Of a stretch of 64,000 bases of DNA, positions 37,183 to 46,005 are shown in pieces (within the stretch, counting starts at the first letter, position 1; each line of letters begins with the position of its first letter). This stretch comes from Mesorhizobium temperatum (GTDB lineage: Bacteria; Pseudomonadota; Alphaproteobacteria; Rhizobiales; Rhizobiaceae): assembly GCF_002284575.1 (NCBI RefSeq), contig NZ_NPKJ01000007.1, forward strand, positions 62,414 to 126,413, given 5' to 3'. A program made the translations under genes and the position numbers. The notes beneath the pieces were generated by a model. That model searched no databases. It saw only the letters and a program-made list of their open reading frames with translations, and was not told the DNA's origin.

Positions 37183-38214
37183 TTATTCCTCGATGCCCTT
37201 GGTGCCGCGCCGCGTGAGGTAGGCATCCCAATAGAAATCGTCGGCGTTTTCCGCAGTGACGATGGAAAAGCCGTTGTCGACGAAAGGCACGCCCATGCCG
37301 TTGAATCCCGACCGCCGGGCGTCGTTCATCGGATCGATCAACTCAGGATGCTTGGCCAGCCACAGCAGCATGAACCCCATATAGCCCTGCATGCCCTGGT
37401 TCGGATTGACTGAACCAAAGATTTCGCCGGCCTTGATCATATCGAGGATCTTGGCGTTGACGTCGGCCAGCATAACCCGGATCTTGCCGCCGCCTTCCTT
37501 CGCGGCCTGCGCGGCGCCGATTGCCGAGTTGGCTTCCGGCATGAACACCGCGCCCAGTTCGGGATGCGCCTGGGCAAGGCTGAGCACAGCCTGATAGGCC
37601 TTCGTCGCATCCTGGTTCGACGCCGCGCGGCCGACGAGCTTCATATCCGGCCATTTGGCTTCCATGCGGGCGATGAAGGCGGCGATGCGCTTATCGTGAT
37701 TATCCTGTCCGGGATTTTCGAGGACTGCGTATTCGCCCTTGCCGTCCATCGCCTTGGCGACTGCATCGGCGGCATAGGTGCCCTCGGCGACGTTGTCGGA
37801 GGTGATGTAGGATACTCGTTTGGAGTTGGGCGAATCTGCGGCGAATGTGACCACTGCCGTTCCCTGGTCTATGGCCCGATTGATTGGCTCGATGAATGGA
37901 TCGGAGTTCATCGGATGCACCAGGATGCCAGCCGGCTTCTGAGCCAGCGCCTGGTCGAATGTCGCTATCTGTTTGTTCACATCGTATTCGGGCGTTCCGG
38001 TGTATTCGGTCTCGCAACCGAACTGCTGTCCAGCCTGCTTGAACATCTCGTAGACCGGGAACCAATATTCGACGCCCGAAACCATGACGTTCATGACGTA
38101 TTTTTCACCCGGCTCGCACTTGAACGGGTTAGCGGCCTGAGCCGCGGCGTGGGTTGCCCCCAACACTGTGGTGGCTGCTGCCGAAATGGCGAGCATGCTC
38201 AAAAATTTGCGCAA
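37183..38214 (-). CDS. Sugar/polyol periplasmic binding protein (RbsB-like), TTG start
   Basis: Type I binding protein (Peripla_BP_4) of 343 residues. A TTG at 38214 follows GGGAGGACTC and gives a classic signal peptide (RKFLSMLAISAAATTVLGA, cleaved near AAAQA); a GTG at 38259 has no ribosome-binding site and would push a polar tail in front of the signal. The mature protein starts NPFKCEPGEKY and holds ligand-loop segments GILVHPMNSDPFIEP and NSKRVSYITSDN. First gene of the nine-gene operon. The ligand is probably a small polyol or sugar. Confidence 0.83.
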   Translation of the reverse strand: MRKFLSMLAISAAATTVLGATHAAAQAANPFKCEPGEKYVMNVMVSGVEYWFPVYEMFKQAGQQFGCETEYTGTPEYDVNKQIATFDQALAQKPAGILVHPMNSDPFIEPINRAIDQGTAVVTFAADSPNSKRVSYITSDNVAEGTYAADAVAKAMDGKGEYAVLENPGQDNHDKRIAAFIARMEAKWPDMKLVGRAASNQDATKAYQAVLSLAQAHPELGAVFMPEANSAIGAAQAAKEGGGKIRVMLADVNAKILDMIKAGEIFGSVNPNQGMQGYMGFMLLWLAKHPELIDPMNDARRSGFNGMGVPFVDNGFSIVTAENADDFYWDAYLTRRGTKGIEE

Positions 38215-38799
38215 GAGTCCTCCCTCGGCCGAAGCCTGGTCAATTGGGCGGCCTGACACTTACGTGCCGCCGCTTGTGGTTGCTGACACCGAACCTCCTC
38301 CCGAGGCCCAGCAGCTGATCATTCGCAGGAGTTGGCTCGAGTGTCAATAAAATTCACATGCAGAAATATATTTCACACCTGCTTGGTGCACTCGGCCGAC
38401 CCAGACAACCTCGGTTCGCTATCGCAGCGGATGCGCCACGGAACTAAGCCGTTCGCGCGATAGATCGCGGCGGGCCCACTAGTACTGGCAAAGCGGCGCA
38501 GTATTCCTGTTGACGTCGATCATTTCGGCCGCTGTGAGGGCCGAGTCCATAGTAACGCGTAGCCAACAGCACCATCGACACGCTGTAGTTTATGCAATTT
38601 TTCAATGCGATGACTAGCACAGATGGGACGCCAGTGTTGGCGAACGAACGAGCCGGGCAAGCTCAGTTCAGCGTTTCAAACTGACCTGGCGATGTCTTCC
38701 AGAATGACGTACGACCGTTTTAGGTCAACGCAGCCACGGCTTGAATGTCAGGGACGCGCCTGCTTGCCATTCCGGGACCTCAGATCGTCCAGCCTGCAG
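38215..38799. promoter_or_regulatory. Promoter region of the polyol operon and non-coding stretch
   Basis: No coding frame is convincing over these 585 bases. Upstream of the operon lie two direct repeats TTCACA (38353-38358 and 38372-38377), 19 bp apart, surrounding the perfect palindrome GAAATATATTTC (38363-38374); this is a candidate SorC-regulator site. The right part, up to the LacI-family gene's end, shows nothing I recognise. Confidence 0.4.
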
Positions 38800-39894
38800 T
38801 TAGACATGCACCGCAATTGAATTACGCTCCACCAGGCGGGCCGTCAGGACACGGTGCTCGAAAGGTAAGGTGGCCTCCACCAGCCTCTTCAAGAGAAGCT
38901 CCGCCGCCGCCGCTCCAATCAAATGCGCTGGCTGCGCGATGGCTGTGATACCTTGGGCCACGAACTGCATCCAGTCGAGATCGTCGAAGCAAAGCAGCGA
39001 AACGCCTCCTGGAATCGCAAGCTTCAGTGCGGAAGTCGCCTCCAGAACGCCTGTCGACATCACACCGTCGGCGGTAAATAGAGCGGACGGCGCATTGCGC
39101 ATCGTCAGCAGATCGAGCGCCTCCTTGCGGGCTGCCTCGCTAGAATAGACCGCCACGCGGCGGATCAATTGCAGATCCGGCTCGATACCTGCGGCACGAT
39201 GAGCTTCCAGATAACCCAACAGCCGTTGCCAGCTTGGATGGTGGTAGCGAACGTCGGCGCTGGAGAGATCAACGTTCGCCACAAACGAGCCGACATCATC
39301 GCGCTGGCCCGGACCTAGTTCGGCCAGTATGCCGATGCGGCTGTGTCCGGCCTCGATCATCGCAGCGATGCTGCTGCGCGTCACAGACACGTTGTCGACC
39401 ACCACGGAATCGGTTTCCAGGCCCGCCACGACGCGGTCGAACTGCACCACGGGACAGCGGGCCGCGACTGCCTCACGAAGATGATCCGGCTCATCCACGA
39501 AGGTCGACGAGACGATCAACCCGTCGACCTGCTTTTCCAGCAGCAGTTGCACCGCCTCTCGCTCGAGTTCGGCATTTTCGTCACTATTCGTAACGATAAC
39601 CCCGAAGCCGCCACGGCGCGCGACATCCCCTATTCCGCGCAGCACGCTCGCGTAGAATGGGCTTTCGATATCGCCGACTACAACTCCGATAGTCTGCGTC
39701 TTTCCGGTGATCAGACCTTTTGCCAGGCGATTGGGGCGATAGCCCAGCGCAGCTGCGGCGGCGCGCACCTTCTCCTGAACCTCGGGGCTGCTGTAGCCGT
39801 AGTCACCAAGCACACGCCCCGCCGTGGCGGAGCTGACCCCGGCCCGGCGAGCGACCTCTATGATGGTTGCGTTTTTCGACGATCTTTGAATCAC
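38800..39894 (-). CDS. LacI-family regulator of the Amadori-compound locus
   Basis: A 364-residue repressor. The N-terminal LacI helix-turn-helix is at about 9-29 (ATIIEVARRAGVSSATAGRV), followed by the hinge and a periplasmic-binding-protein-like effector domain (about 66-340). The start is a GTG at 39894. It is the last gene of the minus-strand half of the locus, 111 bases after the fused transporter. A 16-bp operator with the central AACGTT expected for LacI proteins occurs twice nearby (42544 and 43503), so it probably controls both divergent halves in response to the glycated substrate or its 6-phosphate. Confidence 0.87.
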   Translation of the reverse strand: MIQRSSKNATIIEVARRAGVSSATAGRVLGDYGYSSPEVQEKVRAAAAALGYRPNRLAKGLITGKTQTIGVVVGDIESPFYASVLRGIGDVARRGGFGVIVTNSDENAELEREAVQLLLEKQVDGLIVSSTFVDEPDHLREAVAARCPVVQFDRVVAGLETDSVVVDNVSVTRSSIAAMIEAGHSRIGILAELGPGQRDDVGSFVANVDLSSADVRYHHPSWQRLLGYLEAHRAAGIEPDLQLIRRVAVYSSEAARKEALDLLTMRNAPSALFTADGVMSTGVLEATSALKLAIPGGVSLLCFDDLDWMQFVAQGITAIAQPAHLIGAAAAELLLKRLVEATLPFEHRVLTARLVERNSIAVHV

Positions 39895-40005
39895 TCAGCA
39901 AGCCCCCGCCGCCCATTCGTGCGTCGTAAAGACGAGCTAGTGGCAGTTAGGCCCACCCCGCAAGCCCGAACACCGCAGCACTCGCCGTTGCACACACCAT
40001 TGCAA

Positions 40006-41535
40006 TCACAGCACCTCAGACAGAAAGCGCCGAAGACGTGGGCTTTGCGGATTGTCGAAAAGGTCCTCTGGTCGCCCTGCCTCGACAATCCGCCCCTCGT
40101 CCATGAACACGACCTGGTTTGCAACCTTGCGAGCGAAGTTCATCTCGTGCGTAACGACCACCATCGTCATCCCGCCCCGTCCGAGGTCGGCCATCAAGTT
40201 TAGGACACCCTTCACCAATTCCGGATCGAGAGCACTGGTGACTTCGTCGAACAGCATGACTTCGGGCTCGAGGGCTAGGGCGCGCGCGATGGCCACCCGC
40301 TGCTGCTGTCCGCCCGAAAGATTTGCCGGCCGATGGTCTTTGCGCTCCAAGAGTCCCACTTCATGCAGCCTCGCTAAGGCCGCGCGCTCAGCCTCCTGGC
40401 GCGACATGCCTTTTACCTTGCGCAACGCCAGGGTGATGTTGGCGAGCGCACTGCGGTCGGGGAACAAGTTGAATTGCTGGAAAACCATGCCGACACGCCG
40501 CCGGAGTTGGTCAGGGGTCTGCTTGTAGATGCTTTCACCATCGAGCAGGATGTCTCCGGCTCGACACTCGACGAGGCGGTTGAGGCAACGCAGCAAGGTC
40601 GACTTGCCCGAGCCGGATGGCCCGATCAGGCAGGTGACCGTCCCGGGCTCCACTTTCAGACTGACGTCATGGAGCACCTGGACGGCACCGTAGGCCATGT
40701 CGATATTCTTGACCTCGATGCTGCCGCCCTTGAAGCGGGTGGGCGCGGCTGCGGGCGACTTCCCTGCGCCCGGCACGCCGGCTTCCGCAAGCTCGGCGAC
40801 TTCCTTGAGGCCGCTCTGCACGCCGGTGATACGCTTGCCGACGCGCATGCGCGCGTCGATGTAGTTGACGAGGTGGGTTAGCGGCACCGTGATCACGAGA
40901 TAGAACACGCCGGCCAGCAAGAGCGGTGACAGGTTGCCGGTTAGCACGGCCTGGTCTTGGCCGACGCGGAACAGTTCGCGTTCGGAGGCGAGCAGGCCAA
41001 GGAAATAGACCAGGCTGGAGTCCTTGACGTTGCCGATGAACTGGTTGACCAGTGCCGGCAGGACGCGGCGGATGCCTTGCGGGATCACCACCAGGCGCAT
41101 GCCTTGGCCATACGTCATTCCGAGAGTGCGGGTGGCGTCGATCTGACCACGCTCGACGCTCTGAATGCCGGCCCGAAAAATTTCTCCGATGTAGGCGCCG
41201 GCAATAAGGCTGAGTGCAAGAATGCCCAGCGGATAAGGCGATGGACCGAACAGGTCCCGGCCCAACCGCGCGAAGCCTTGGCCAATGATCAGAATGGTGA
41301 CAATGGCGGGAAGCCCACGGAAGATATCGGTGTAGACCCGCGCGAGGAGTTTCAGCGGCCGGTTCTCGGAAATCCCCATCACGGCGAGAACGATACCGAT
41401 CAGCGTCCCGAAAAACGTCGAGGCCACGGCCAGGATCAGGGTGTTCTTGAGGCCGACCATCACCATGTTTGGCAGAACTTCTGCCATCGCCTGGAAATCA
41501 AGGAAGCTGCGGGCGAAGGTGTCGAACCAGCTCAT
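40006..41535 (-). CDS. Fused amino-acid ABC permease-ATPase
   Basis: A 509-residue protein joining two normally separate subunits. The N-terminal permease (about 1-230) has the HisM/GltK motif EIFRAGIQSVERGQIDATRT; a linker of about 30 residues leads to a GlnQ-type ATPase (about 262-509) with GPSGSGKSTLL, LSGGQQQRVAIARA and VMLFDEVTSALDPE. Both halves look intact, so this is a fusion rather than a frameshift artefact. The ATG at 41535 starts SWFDTFARSF. The polar amino acid transport family suits import of amino-acid-containing Amadori compounds or opines. Pairs with the binding protein at 41612. Confidence 0.88.
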   Translation of the reverse strand: MSWFDTFARSFLDFQAMAEVLPNMVMVGLKNTLILAVASTFFGTLIGIVLAVMGISENRPLKLLARVYTDIFRGLPAIVTILIIGQGFARLGRDLFGPSPYPLGILALSLIAGAYIGEIFRAGIQSVERGQIDATRTLGMTYGQGMRLVVIPQGIRRVLPALVNQFIGNVKDSSLVYFLGLLASERELFRVGQDQAVLTGNLSPLLLAGVFYLVITVPLTHLVNYIDARMRVGKRITGVQSGLKEVAELAEAGVPGAGKSPAAAPTRFKGGSIEVKNIDMAYGAVQVLHDVSLKVEPGTVTCLIGPSGSGKSTLLRCLNRLVECRAGDILLDGESIYKQTPDQLRRRVGMVFQQFNLFPDRSALANITLALRKVKGMSRQEAERAALARLHEVGLLERKDHRPANLSGGQQQRVAIARALALEPEVMLFDEVTSALDPELVKGVLNLMADLGRGGMTMVVVTHEMNFARKVANQVVFMDEGRIVEAGRPEDLFDNPQSPRLRRFLSEVL

Positions 41536-41611
41536 ATCAAGTCCATCTATAACTCGGCCGGGCACCGTTGCTCACGGGCCCGGCCGGAAAACACAGCGAA
41601 GTCGCTCGAAT

Positions 41612-42448
41612 TCACTTCTTGGGCAGATATTGATCCGGCATGGGGGTGCCCGCGAACCATTTTTCGTGCAGCCGTTTCCAAGTGCCATCGTCCATGGCCT
41701 CGCGCAGTGCCTTGTTTAGCGCCTCACGGAAGGCATCGTTGCCCTTCTTGACCACGAACCCGGCTGGCGCATCGAAGGACGGCACGTTCATGGTTATCTT
41801 CAGGTTCTTATAGCGTTCTACATACTGCTTGGCCGACTCATAGTCGGTGAAATGGCCATCGATCGTCCCGTTGTTCAGCGCGGCCACCGCGGTGTTGTTG
41901 TCGGGGAACTTGACGATGTCGCCCTTCAATTTCTTCTCGGCATAGATTTCCTGCAGCGTTCCCTGGATCACGCCGATGCGCTTTCCGGCGGTGCTCTCAT
42001 TGCTCGTCAGAGCTGGATCAGCCGAAATGATCGAAAGGTAGCCCGCGAGATAGCCGTCGCCAAAATCCACGGTCTTTTTGCGCTCCGCGGTCGTGCCAAT
42101 GGCGGCGACAGCGACGTCGAAGCGGCCGTTGGCAACGGATGGCAGCAGCGCCGAGAATTCCTGGCCGGTGAAGACGACCTGCTCCTCCTTGAACCCGAGC
42201 CGGCCCGCCACGTCGCGGAAGAGTTCAGCGTCGAAGCCCGTGAAGTTACCGTTGGCGTCGGTGAAGACGTAGGGTTTCGCATCGCCCATGGTTCCGACGC
42301 TGATCACCGTCGGGTCGATGAGGTTGTAGGGGTTGTCGGCCGCTTTTGCCTGCTTTGACGAGGCCAATGTGCTAAATCCTGTCACCAACGCGATAGTCAG
42401 CGCCAGACCGCATTTCGCCAGTTGGCGCCTGCTTGAACTCGTTTGCAT
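41612..42448 (-). CDS. Amino-acid/opine-type periplasmic binding protein
   Basis: Class II (SBP_bac_3) binding protein of 278 residues with a signal peptide ([21 protein letters not shown]) cleaved near residue 36. The mature part holds [20 protein letters not shown] and [20 protein letters not shown], typical of polar amino acid and opine binders. First gene after an intergenic region carrying an AACGTT-centred operator. By context it probably binds a fructosyl-amino acid. Confidence 0.86.
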   Translation of the reverse strand: MQTSSSRRQLAKCGLALTIALVTGFSTLASSKQAKAADNPYNLIDPTVISVGTMGDAKPYVFTDANGNFTGFDAELFRDVAGRLGFKEEQVVFTGQEFSALLPSVANGRFDVAVAAIGTTAERKKTVDFGDGYLAGYLSIISADPALTSNESTAGKRIGVIQGTLQEIYAEKKLKGDIVKFPDNNTAVAALNNGTIDGHFTDYESAKQYVERYKNLKITMNVPSFDAPAGFVVKKGNDAFREALNKALREAMDDGTWKRLHEKWFAGTPMPDQYLPKK

Positions 42449-42543
42449 GTCTTCTCCTCTTACGATTGGCCGAACCCAGCCCTTGCGATCCCACTCGACG
42501 TCTGATTCATCAAAACGCTCTTTGGTGGCGTTCAGTTAGATGA

Positions 42544-42559
42544 ATGAGAACGTTATCAC
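42544..42559. promoter_or_regulatory. LacI-type operator, copy 1
   Basis: ATGAGAACGTTATCAC, centred on AACGTT, lies about 95 bases upstream of the binding-protein start. It matches the reverse complement of the site at 43503-43518 at 14 of 16 positions, so it is probably bound by the same LacI-family regulator. Confidence 0.65.
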
Positions 42560-42611
42560 TTCATCTAGCATTGTCCGTTTCTCGCGTCAATTGTTCCGGA
42601 GGATTTCGCAG

Positions 42612-43478
42612 CTAGACGGTTTTTCCGTCTTGAACGTGACCCGCTCCGCGGAGGATCTCCGGCGTCATCTTCCCTATATCTATTGCTGACGCATGGCCGA
42701 TCGCCCCGTAGTACTGGCAGGTAGCGGCCGCCGCCTCAGCGGCATGGCGGAGAATGTCCTGAGGCGCCTCTTCGTTAAGCAGGCCGAATAGCGTTCTGGC
42801 GATGAAGGTGTCGCCCGCGCCCAGGGTGTCGACGGGTTCGACCAGCCGCGCCGGGGTGCGGTAGGAGACGGTGTCGCTGTGAAGCACCGCGCCGGCTCGA
42901 CCACGAGTCACCAGAACCCACTTTGAACCACATGCAAGCAGCTCGGATGCAATTGCAGCCAATTCATTGTCGTCGAGACCGTCACCCGAGACGGAGGCCA
43001 GATAGCAATAGCGCCCAATCTCGCGCCGGTGTTCCGGTTCCCGCCGCGTGGAGAAATCATAAGATAACAGGGATTTACCCGAGACTGCGGCAACCCACGG
43101 GTCTAACCCGCTGGACTGGCCTATATGGACGGCCTGAAAGCCTGAGAGAAAATCCAGATCTTCTTGCGTCGGCGTGAACGTTGAGACGCCGAGATCGAAA
43201 TCCACGAAAATCCGATCGGCGTTTCGGTGACCTATGAGGCAGTAAGCGGTCGACCCTTCGAGGCGCCGCAATCGGGTGAGGTCTACACGCTCTGACGCCA
43301 GTGCCGTGTGGATCAAGTCCCCGGCCCGGTCTTTGCCGATCGCTCCCACATAGGCCGACTGCCCGCCGAAGCGGCTCACATAGACCGAGACATTGAGGCA
43401 GTTTCCGCCAGGAAACATCTCGCCGCGAGTAAGATAACAATCGACCACGTTATCGCCGATCGTGGCAATCTTGACCAT
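42612..43478 (-). CDS. PfkB-family kinase, FrlD-like (fructosamine/fructoselysine 6-kinase)
   Basis: A 288-residue ribokinase-fold sugar kinase. GGNCLN (24-29) with VSVYVSRFGG and the anion-hole motif DTLGAGDTF (217-225; catalytic Asp223) are present. It lacks the lid insertions of large PfkB enzymes and is close in size to E. coli FrlD (about 260). Divergent from a FrlB-like deglycase, it is expected to phosphorylate fructosyl-amino acids at C6 before deglycation. First gene on the minus side of the locus. Confidence 0.78.
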   Translation of the reverse strand: MVKIATIGDNVVDCYLTRGEMFPGGNCLNVSVYVSRFGGQSAYVGAIGKDRAGDLIHTALASERVDLTRLRRLEGSTAYCLIGHRNADRIFVDFDLGVSTFTPTQEDLDFLSGFQAVHIGQSSGLDPWVAAVSGKSLLSYDFSTRREPEHRREIGRYCYLASVSGDGLDDNELAAIASELLACGSKWVLVTRGRAGAVLHSDTVSYRTPARLVEPVDTLGAGDTFIARTLFGLLNEEAPQDILRHAAEAAAATCQYYGAIGHASAIDIGKMTPEILRGAGHVQDGKTV

Positions 43479-43502
43479 TGCATGACTTTCAGTTTAAAGG
43501 AT

Positions 43503-43518
43503 GTGATAACGTTCACAC
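43503..43518. promoter_or_regulatory. LacI-type operator, copy 2
   Basis: GTGATAACGTTCACAC has palindromic outer arms GTG/CAC and centre AACGTT. It lies in the 45-bp gap between the divergent kinase (start 43478) and deglycase (start 43524), where a repressor would block both promoters. Confidence 0.65.
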
Positions 43519-43523
43519 AGTCA

Positions 43524-44582
43524 ATGCTGTCTGTCAATTATGCGCCCGCCCCAAGCTTTGCCAGCGAGACGAGGAAGCTCATGATTTCCGCCCTGCCCGC
43601 CGACGTAGAACGCGCCCTGACCGCTACGGCGGGCAGGCGGTTTTCGCACCTCTTTCTCGTGGCGTGCGGCGGCTCGCTCTCGATCATGATGGCAGGCAAA
43701 TACTTCCTCGACCGCCACAGTGGCACATTCGCCTGCGACATCTACAACGCGGATGAGTTCGTCTGCCGAGATCCGCGGCGGTTGGGATCTGACACGCTCG
43801 TGGTTCTTTGCTCGCAGACAGGAACCACCAAGGAGACCGTACGGGCGGCCAATCACGCAAAAGACCGAGGCGCAACGACAATCGGCATGACGCTCGACCA
43901 AACATCGCCCCTCGCGCGGGCGGTCGACCACCCGATTGCCTACCAGGCCTCGTATACGACGGGCAAAGCAATCAATGCAGCCTACAGCAATTACGGCGTG
44001 CTCTACATGCTGCTCGCCGGTTTGATGGATGCTCGGGAGGACGGCGGGCTAACCGACGACCTGCTGATCAGCCTGAGCCATCTTCAACCGGCCATCGAGC
44101 GCGCGCACCGGGCCTACGCTGACCGGTTCGAGACCTTCGCCGCTCGCTTCGCATCTCGAGAGGCAATCTACACACTAGCCAGCGGTGCCAGCTACGGTGC
44201 GGCCTATTCCTACGCCATCTGCGTGCTCATGGAAATGCAGTGGTACGACTCGCAGGCAATACACGCAAACGAGTTCTTTCATGGCCCATTCGAAGTGGTG
44301 GATAGGGATGCTTGCTTCGTGGTCCTGCTGGGTTTGGACGAAACGCGGAGCCTTTCCGAACGTGCCCGTGATTTCCTTATCAAGTACGGCAGCCGGGAAA
44401 ACATCCTGGTGCTCGATGGGGCGGAACTCGACCTCGGCGGTATGTCCGAACATATCAAACCCTATCTCGTGCCTTTGGTCTTCTTCGACACTCTATGGCG
44501 TTTTGCCTACAAGCTGGCAGGTCTGCGCGATCGGCCGATGCTCGAGGGTAGGCGCTACATGAAGAAGCTGTCGGACTACTAG
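43524..44582 (+). CDS. SIS-domain deglycase, FrlB-like (fructosyl-amino acid 6-phosphate deglycase)
   Basis: A 352-residue double-SIS protein. SHLFLVACGGSLSIMMAGK begins the first SIS domain, SQTGTTKETVRAA is the phosphosugar loop, and the second SIS domain includes the conserved IHANEFFHGPFEVV block (the catalytic Glu/His region of FrlB/FraB). It would hydrolyse the 6-phosphorylated Amadori compound to glucose-6-phosphate and a free amino acid. The ATG at 43524 is chosen because the operator lies directly upstream and the N-terminal length then matches rhizobial homologues; an ATG at 43482 would put the operator inside the gene. The ATG at 43581, with GAGGAAGCTC upstream, is another possibility. 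Confidence 0.8.
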   Translation: MLSVNYAPAPSFASETRKLMISALPADVERALTATAGRRFSHLFLVACGGSLSIMMAGKYFLDRHSGTFACDIYNADEFVCRDPRRLGSDTLVVLCSQTGTTKETVRAANHAKDRGATTIGMTLDQTSPLARAVDHPIAYQASYTTGKAINAAYSNYGVLYMLLAGLMDAREDGGLTDDLLISLSHLQPAIERAHRAYADRFETFAARFASREAIYTLASGASYGAAYSYAICVLMEMQWYDSQAIHANEFFHGPFEVVDRDACFVVLLGLDETRSLSERARDFLIKYGSRENILVLDGAELDLGGMSEHIKPYLVPLVFFDTLWRFAYKLAGLRDRPMLEGRRYMKKLSDY

Positions 44583-44646
44583 TTCCGCCGCGCTTTGTAG
44601 CGATCTAGCATTTTCCGGCCCATCTTCTGCGTAGAAGGATTTCTCT

Positions 44647-45774
44647 ATGACTGCATCCCGAAAGCCGCGCCATGTCGTCGTTGTCGGCGCAGGCATCTTT
44701 GGCACCTCAACTGCGCTGCACCTCGCCCGCCTTGGCTTTGATGTGACGATTGTCAACGACGGCGCGCCGTCCAACGGTGCATCCGGCCGTTCACTTTCCT
44801 GGCTGAACTCAGCGCGACGCGCAGACACTGCCTATCACCGCTTGAGGCTTGCAGGCGTCGACCGTTATCGGACCCTGGCCGCCACCAGGCCGAAAACCGC
44901 GTCCTGGCTTCGCTTTGACGGCGGCCTCACCTGGGATGCGGATGATGAGGCGAACCAGATCGCGTCCATCTGGCAGCTGGAGCAGGATATTGGTTATGAC
45001 GCGCTTCTGCTCGGCCCTGCCGAAGTTGGCGCAGTGACGCCCGGGGTCAATGCCGGTGCCGTCACCCCGCAGGGCGCCATTTTCAATCCTGGCGAAGGAT
45101 GGGTTGACCTGCCCTCTTTGATCGATCTGCTGCTCAATGAATTCCGCTCGCGCGGCGGCAAGCTTGTTCAGGACGCTGGACGCGCGCGGATAGTTGCCAC
45201 AGGTGGTCGCGCACGTGGCGTCGTCACTGCTGGCGGTGCGGCGGTCGAGGCGGATGCAGTGGTCCTTGCCGTTGGGCCAGCGACGCCTACCATGCTTGCG
45301 GAGATCGGAGTCCATGTTCCCGACGCCACGCCGATTTCACTTCTCTTGAAGACCAAGCCGATCAAGACCGACCTCCGTGCCGTGCTGAATACGCCGCGCG
45401 TGGCGGTGCGCCCGACGCCGGATGGCGCACTTGTTTTGGATTCGGCATGGTCCGAGGAAGAAGTCGTGGTCAACTCGGACGACACCTACACCGTGCTCGA
45501 CAAAACCGTCAAAGGACTGCTCGACGAAGCTAGCGCCGTGCTCGAAGGCAATCCGCGGCTCCAACTCGCTACCTACGCCGTTGGCCCGAAGCCTATCCCC
45601 GGCGATGGCGAGCCGGTGCTTGGCTCCGTCGAGACCGTCGCCGATCTTCACGTCGCCTTTAGCCACAGCGGCGCCACGCTTGGACTGATCGTCGGCGAAT
45701 TGCTAGCCAAAGAAATCGCCTCCGGCAATCCGCACCCCATGCTTGCTGCCTTCCGCGCCAACCGTTTCGGCTGA
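44647..45774 (+). CDS. FAD-dependent amine oxidase/dehydrogenase (DAO family)
   Basis: A 375-residue flavoprotein. The N-terminal VVVVGAGIFGTSTALHLARL (about 11-30) binds FAD; the C-terminal ending VAFSHSGATLGLIVGELLAKE is typical of D-amino acid/glycine/sarcosine oxidases and amadoriases. It lies 64 bases after the FrlB-like gene on the same strand. A role as fructosyl-amino acid oxidase, or in oxidising the released amino acid, fits the locus. The family is broad, so this is inference. Confidence 0.8.
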   Translation: MTASRKPRHVVVVGAGIFGTSTALHLARLGFDVTIVNDGAPSNGASGRSLSWLNSARRADTAYHRLRLAGVDRYRTLAATRPKTASWLRFDGGLTWDADDEANQIASIWQLEQDIGYDALLLGPAEVGAVTPGVNAGAVTPQGAIFNPGEGWVDLPSLIDLLLNEFRSRGGKLVQDAGRARIVATGGRARGVVTAGGAAVEADAVVLAVGPATPTMLAEIGVHVPDATPISLLLKTKPIKTDLRAVLNTPRVAVRPTPDGALVLDSAWSEEEVVVNSDDTYTVLDKTVKGLLDEASAVLEGNPRLQLATYAVGPKPIPGDGEPVLGSVETVADLHVAFSHSGATLGLIVGELLAKEIASGNPHPMLAAFRANRFG

Positions 45775-45776
45775 AA

Positions 45777-45829
45777 GGGCAATCGCGGCCGAGGACGAAC
45801 TGTCCAGATAAGCCGCGCTGGCATTGCCC
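45777..45829 (+). terminator. Nested inverted repeat after the flavin oxidase gene
   Basis: Outer arms GGGCAAT (45777-45783) and ATTGCCC (45823-45829) enclose inner arms GCGGC (45785-45789) and GCCGC (45812-45816). It begins two bases after the stop codon. There is no T-run, so termination is uncertain; it may stabilise the 3' end. Confidence 0.35.
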
Positions 45830-46005
45830 AGATGACCGCCTTCGGAGGTTGATCCGCGCACCTGACTAGGATAACATGACAATCGTAGTTTAGTTTTAGC
45901 CGCGGCCGCAGCAAGGCTGGCCCTTCACGCGCGGCGCCATCAAAACCTTTGAAACTCAGCACAGAGCGCCTGCGCGGCGTCTGTGTGACATGGCGTCCGC
46001 AACGA

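Noticed and set aside
45775..46005. Search for an IRO or ICE box in front of asbA
   Set aside because: Every TGA in the interval was checked and none is followed by TCA or TCC after nine bases; TTTAGTTTTAG near 45890 lacks the second arm.
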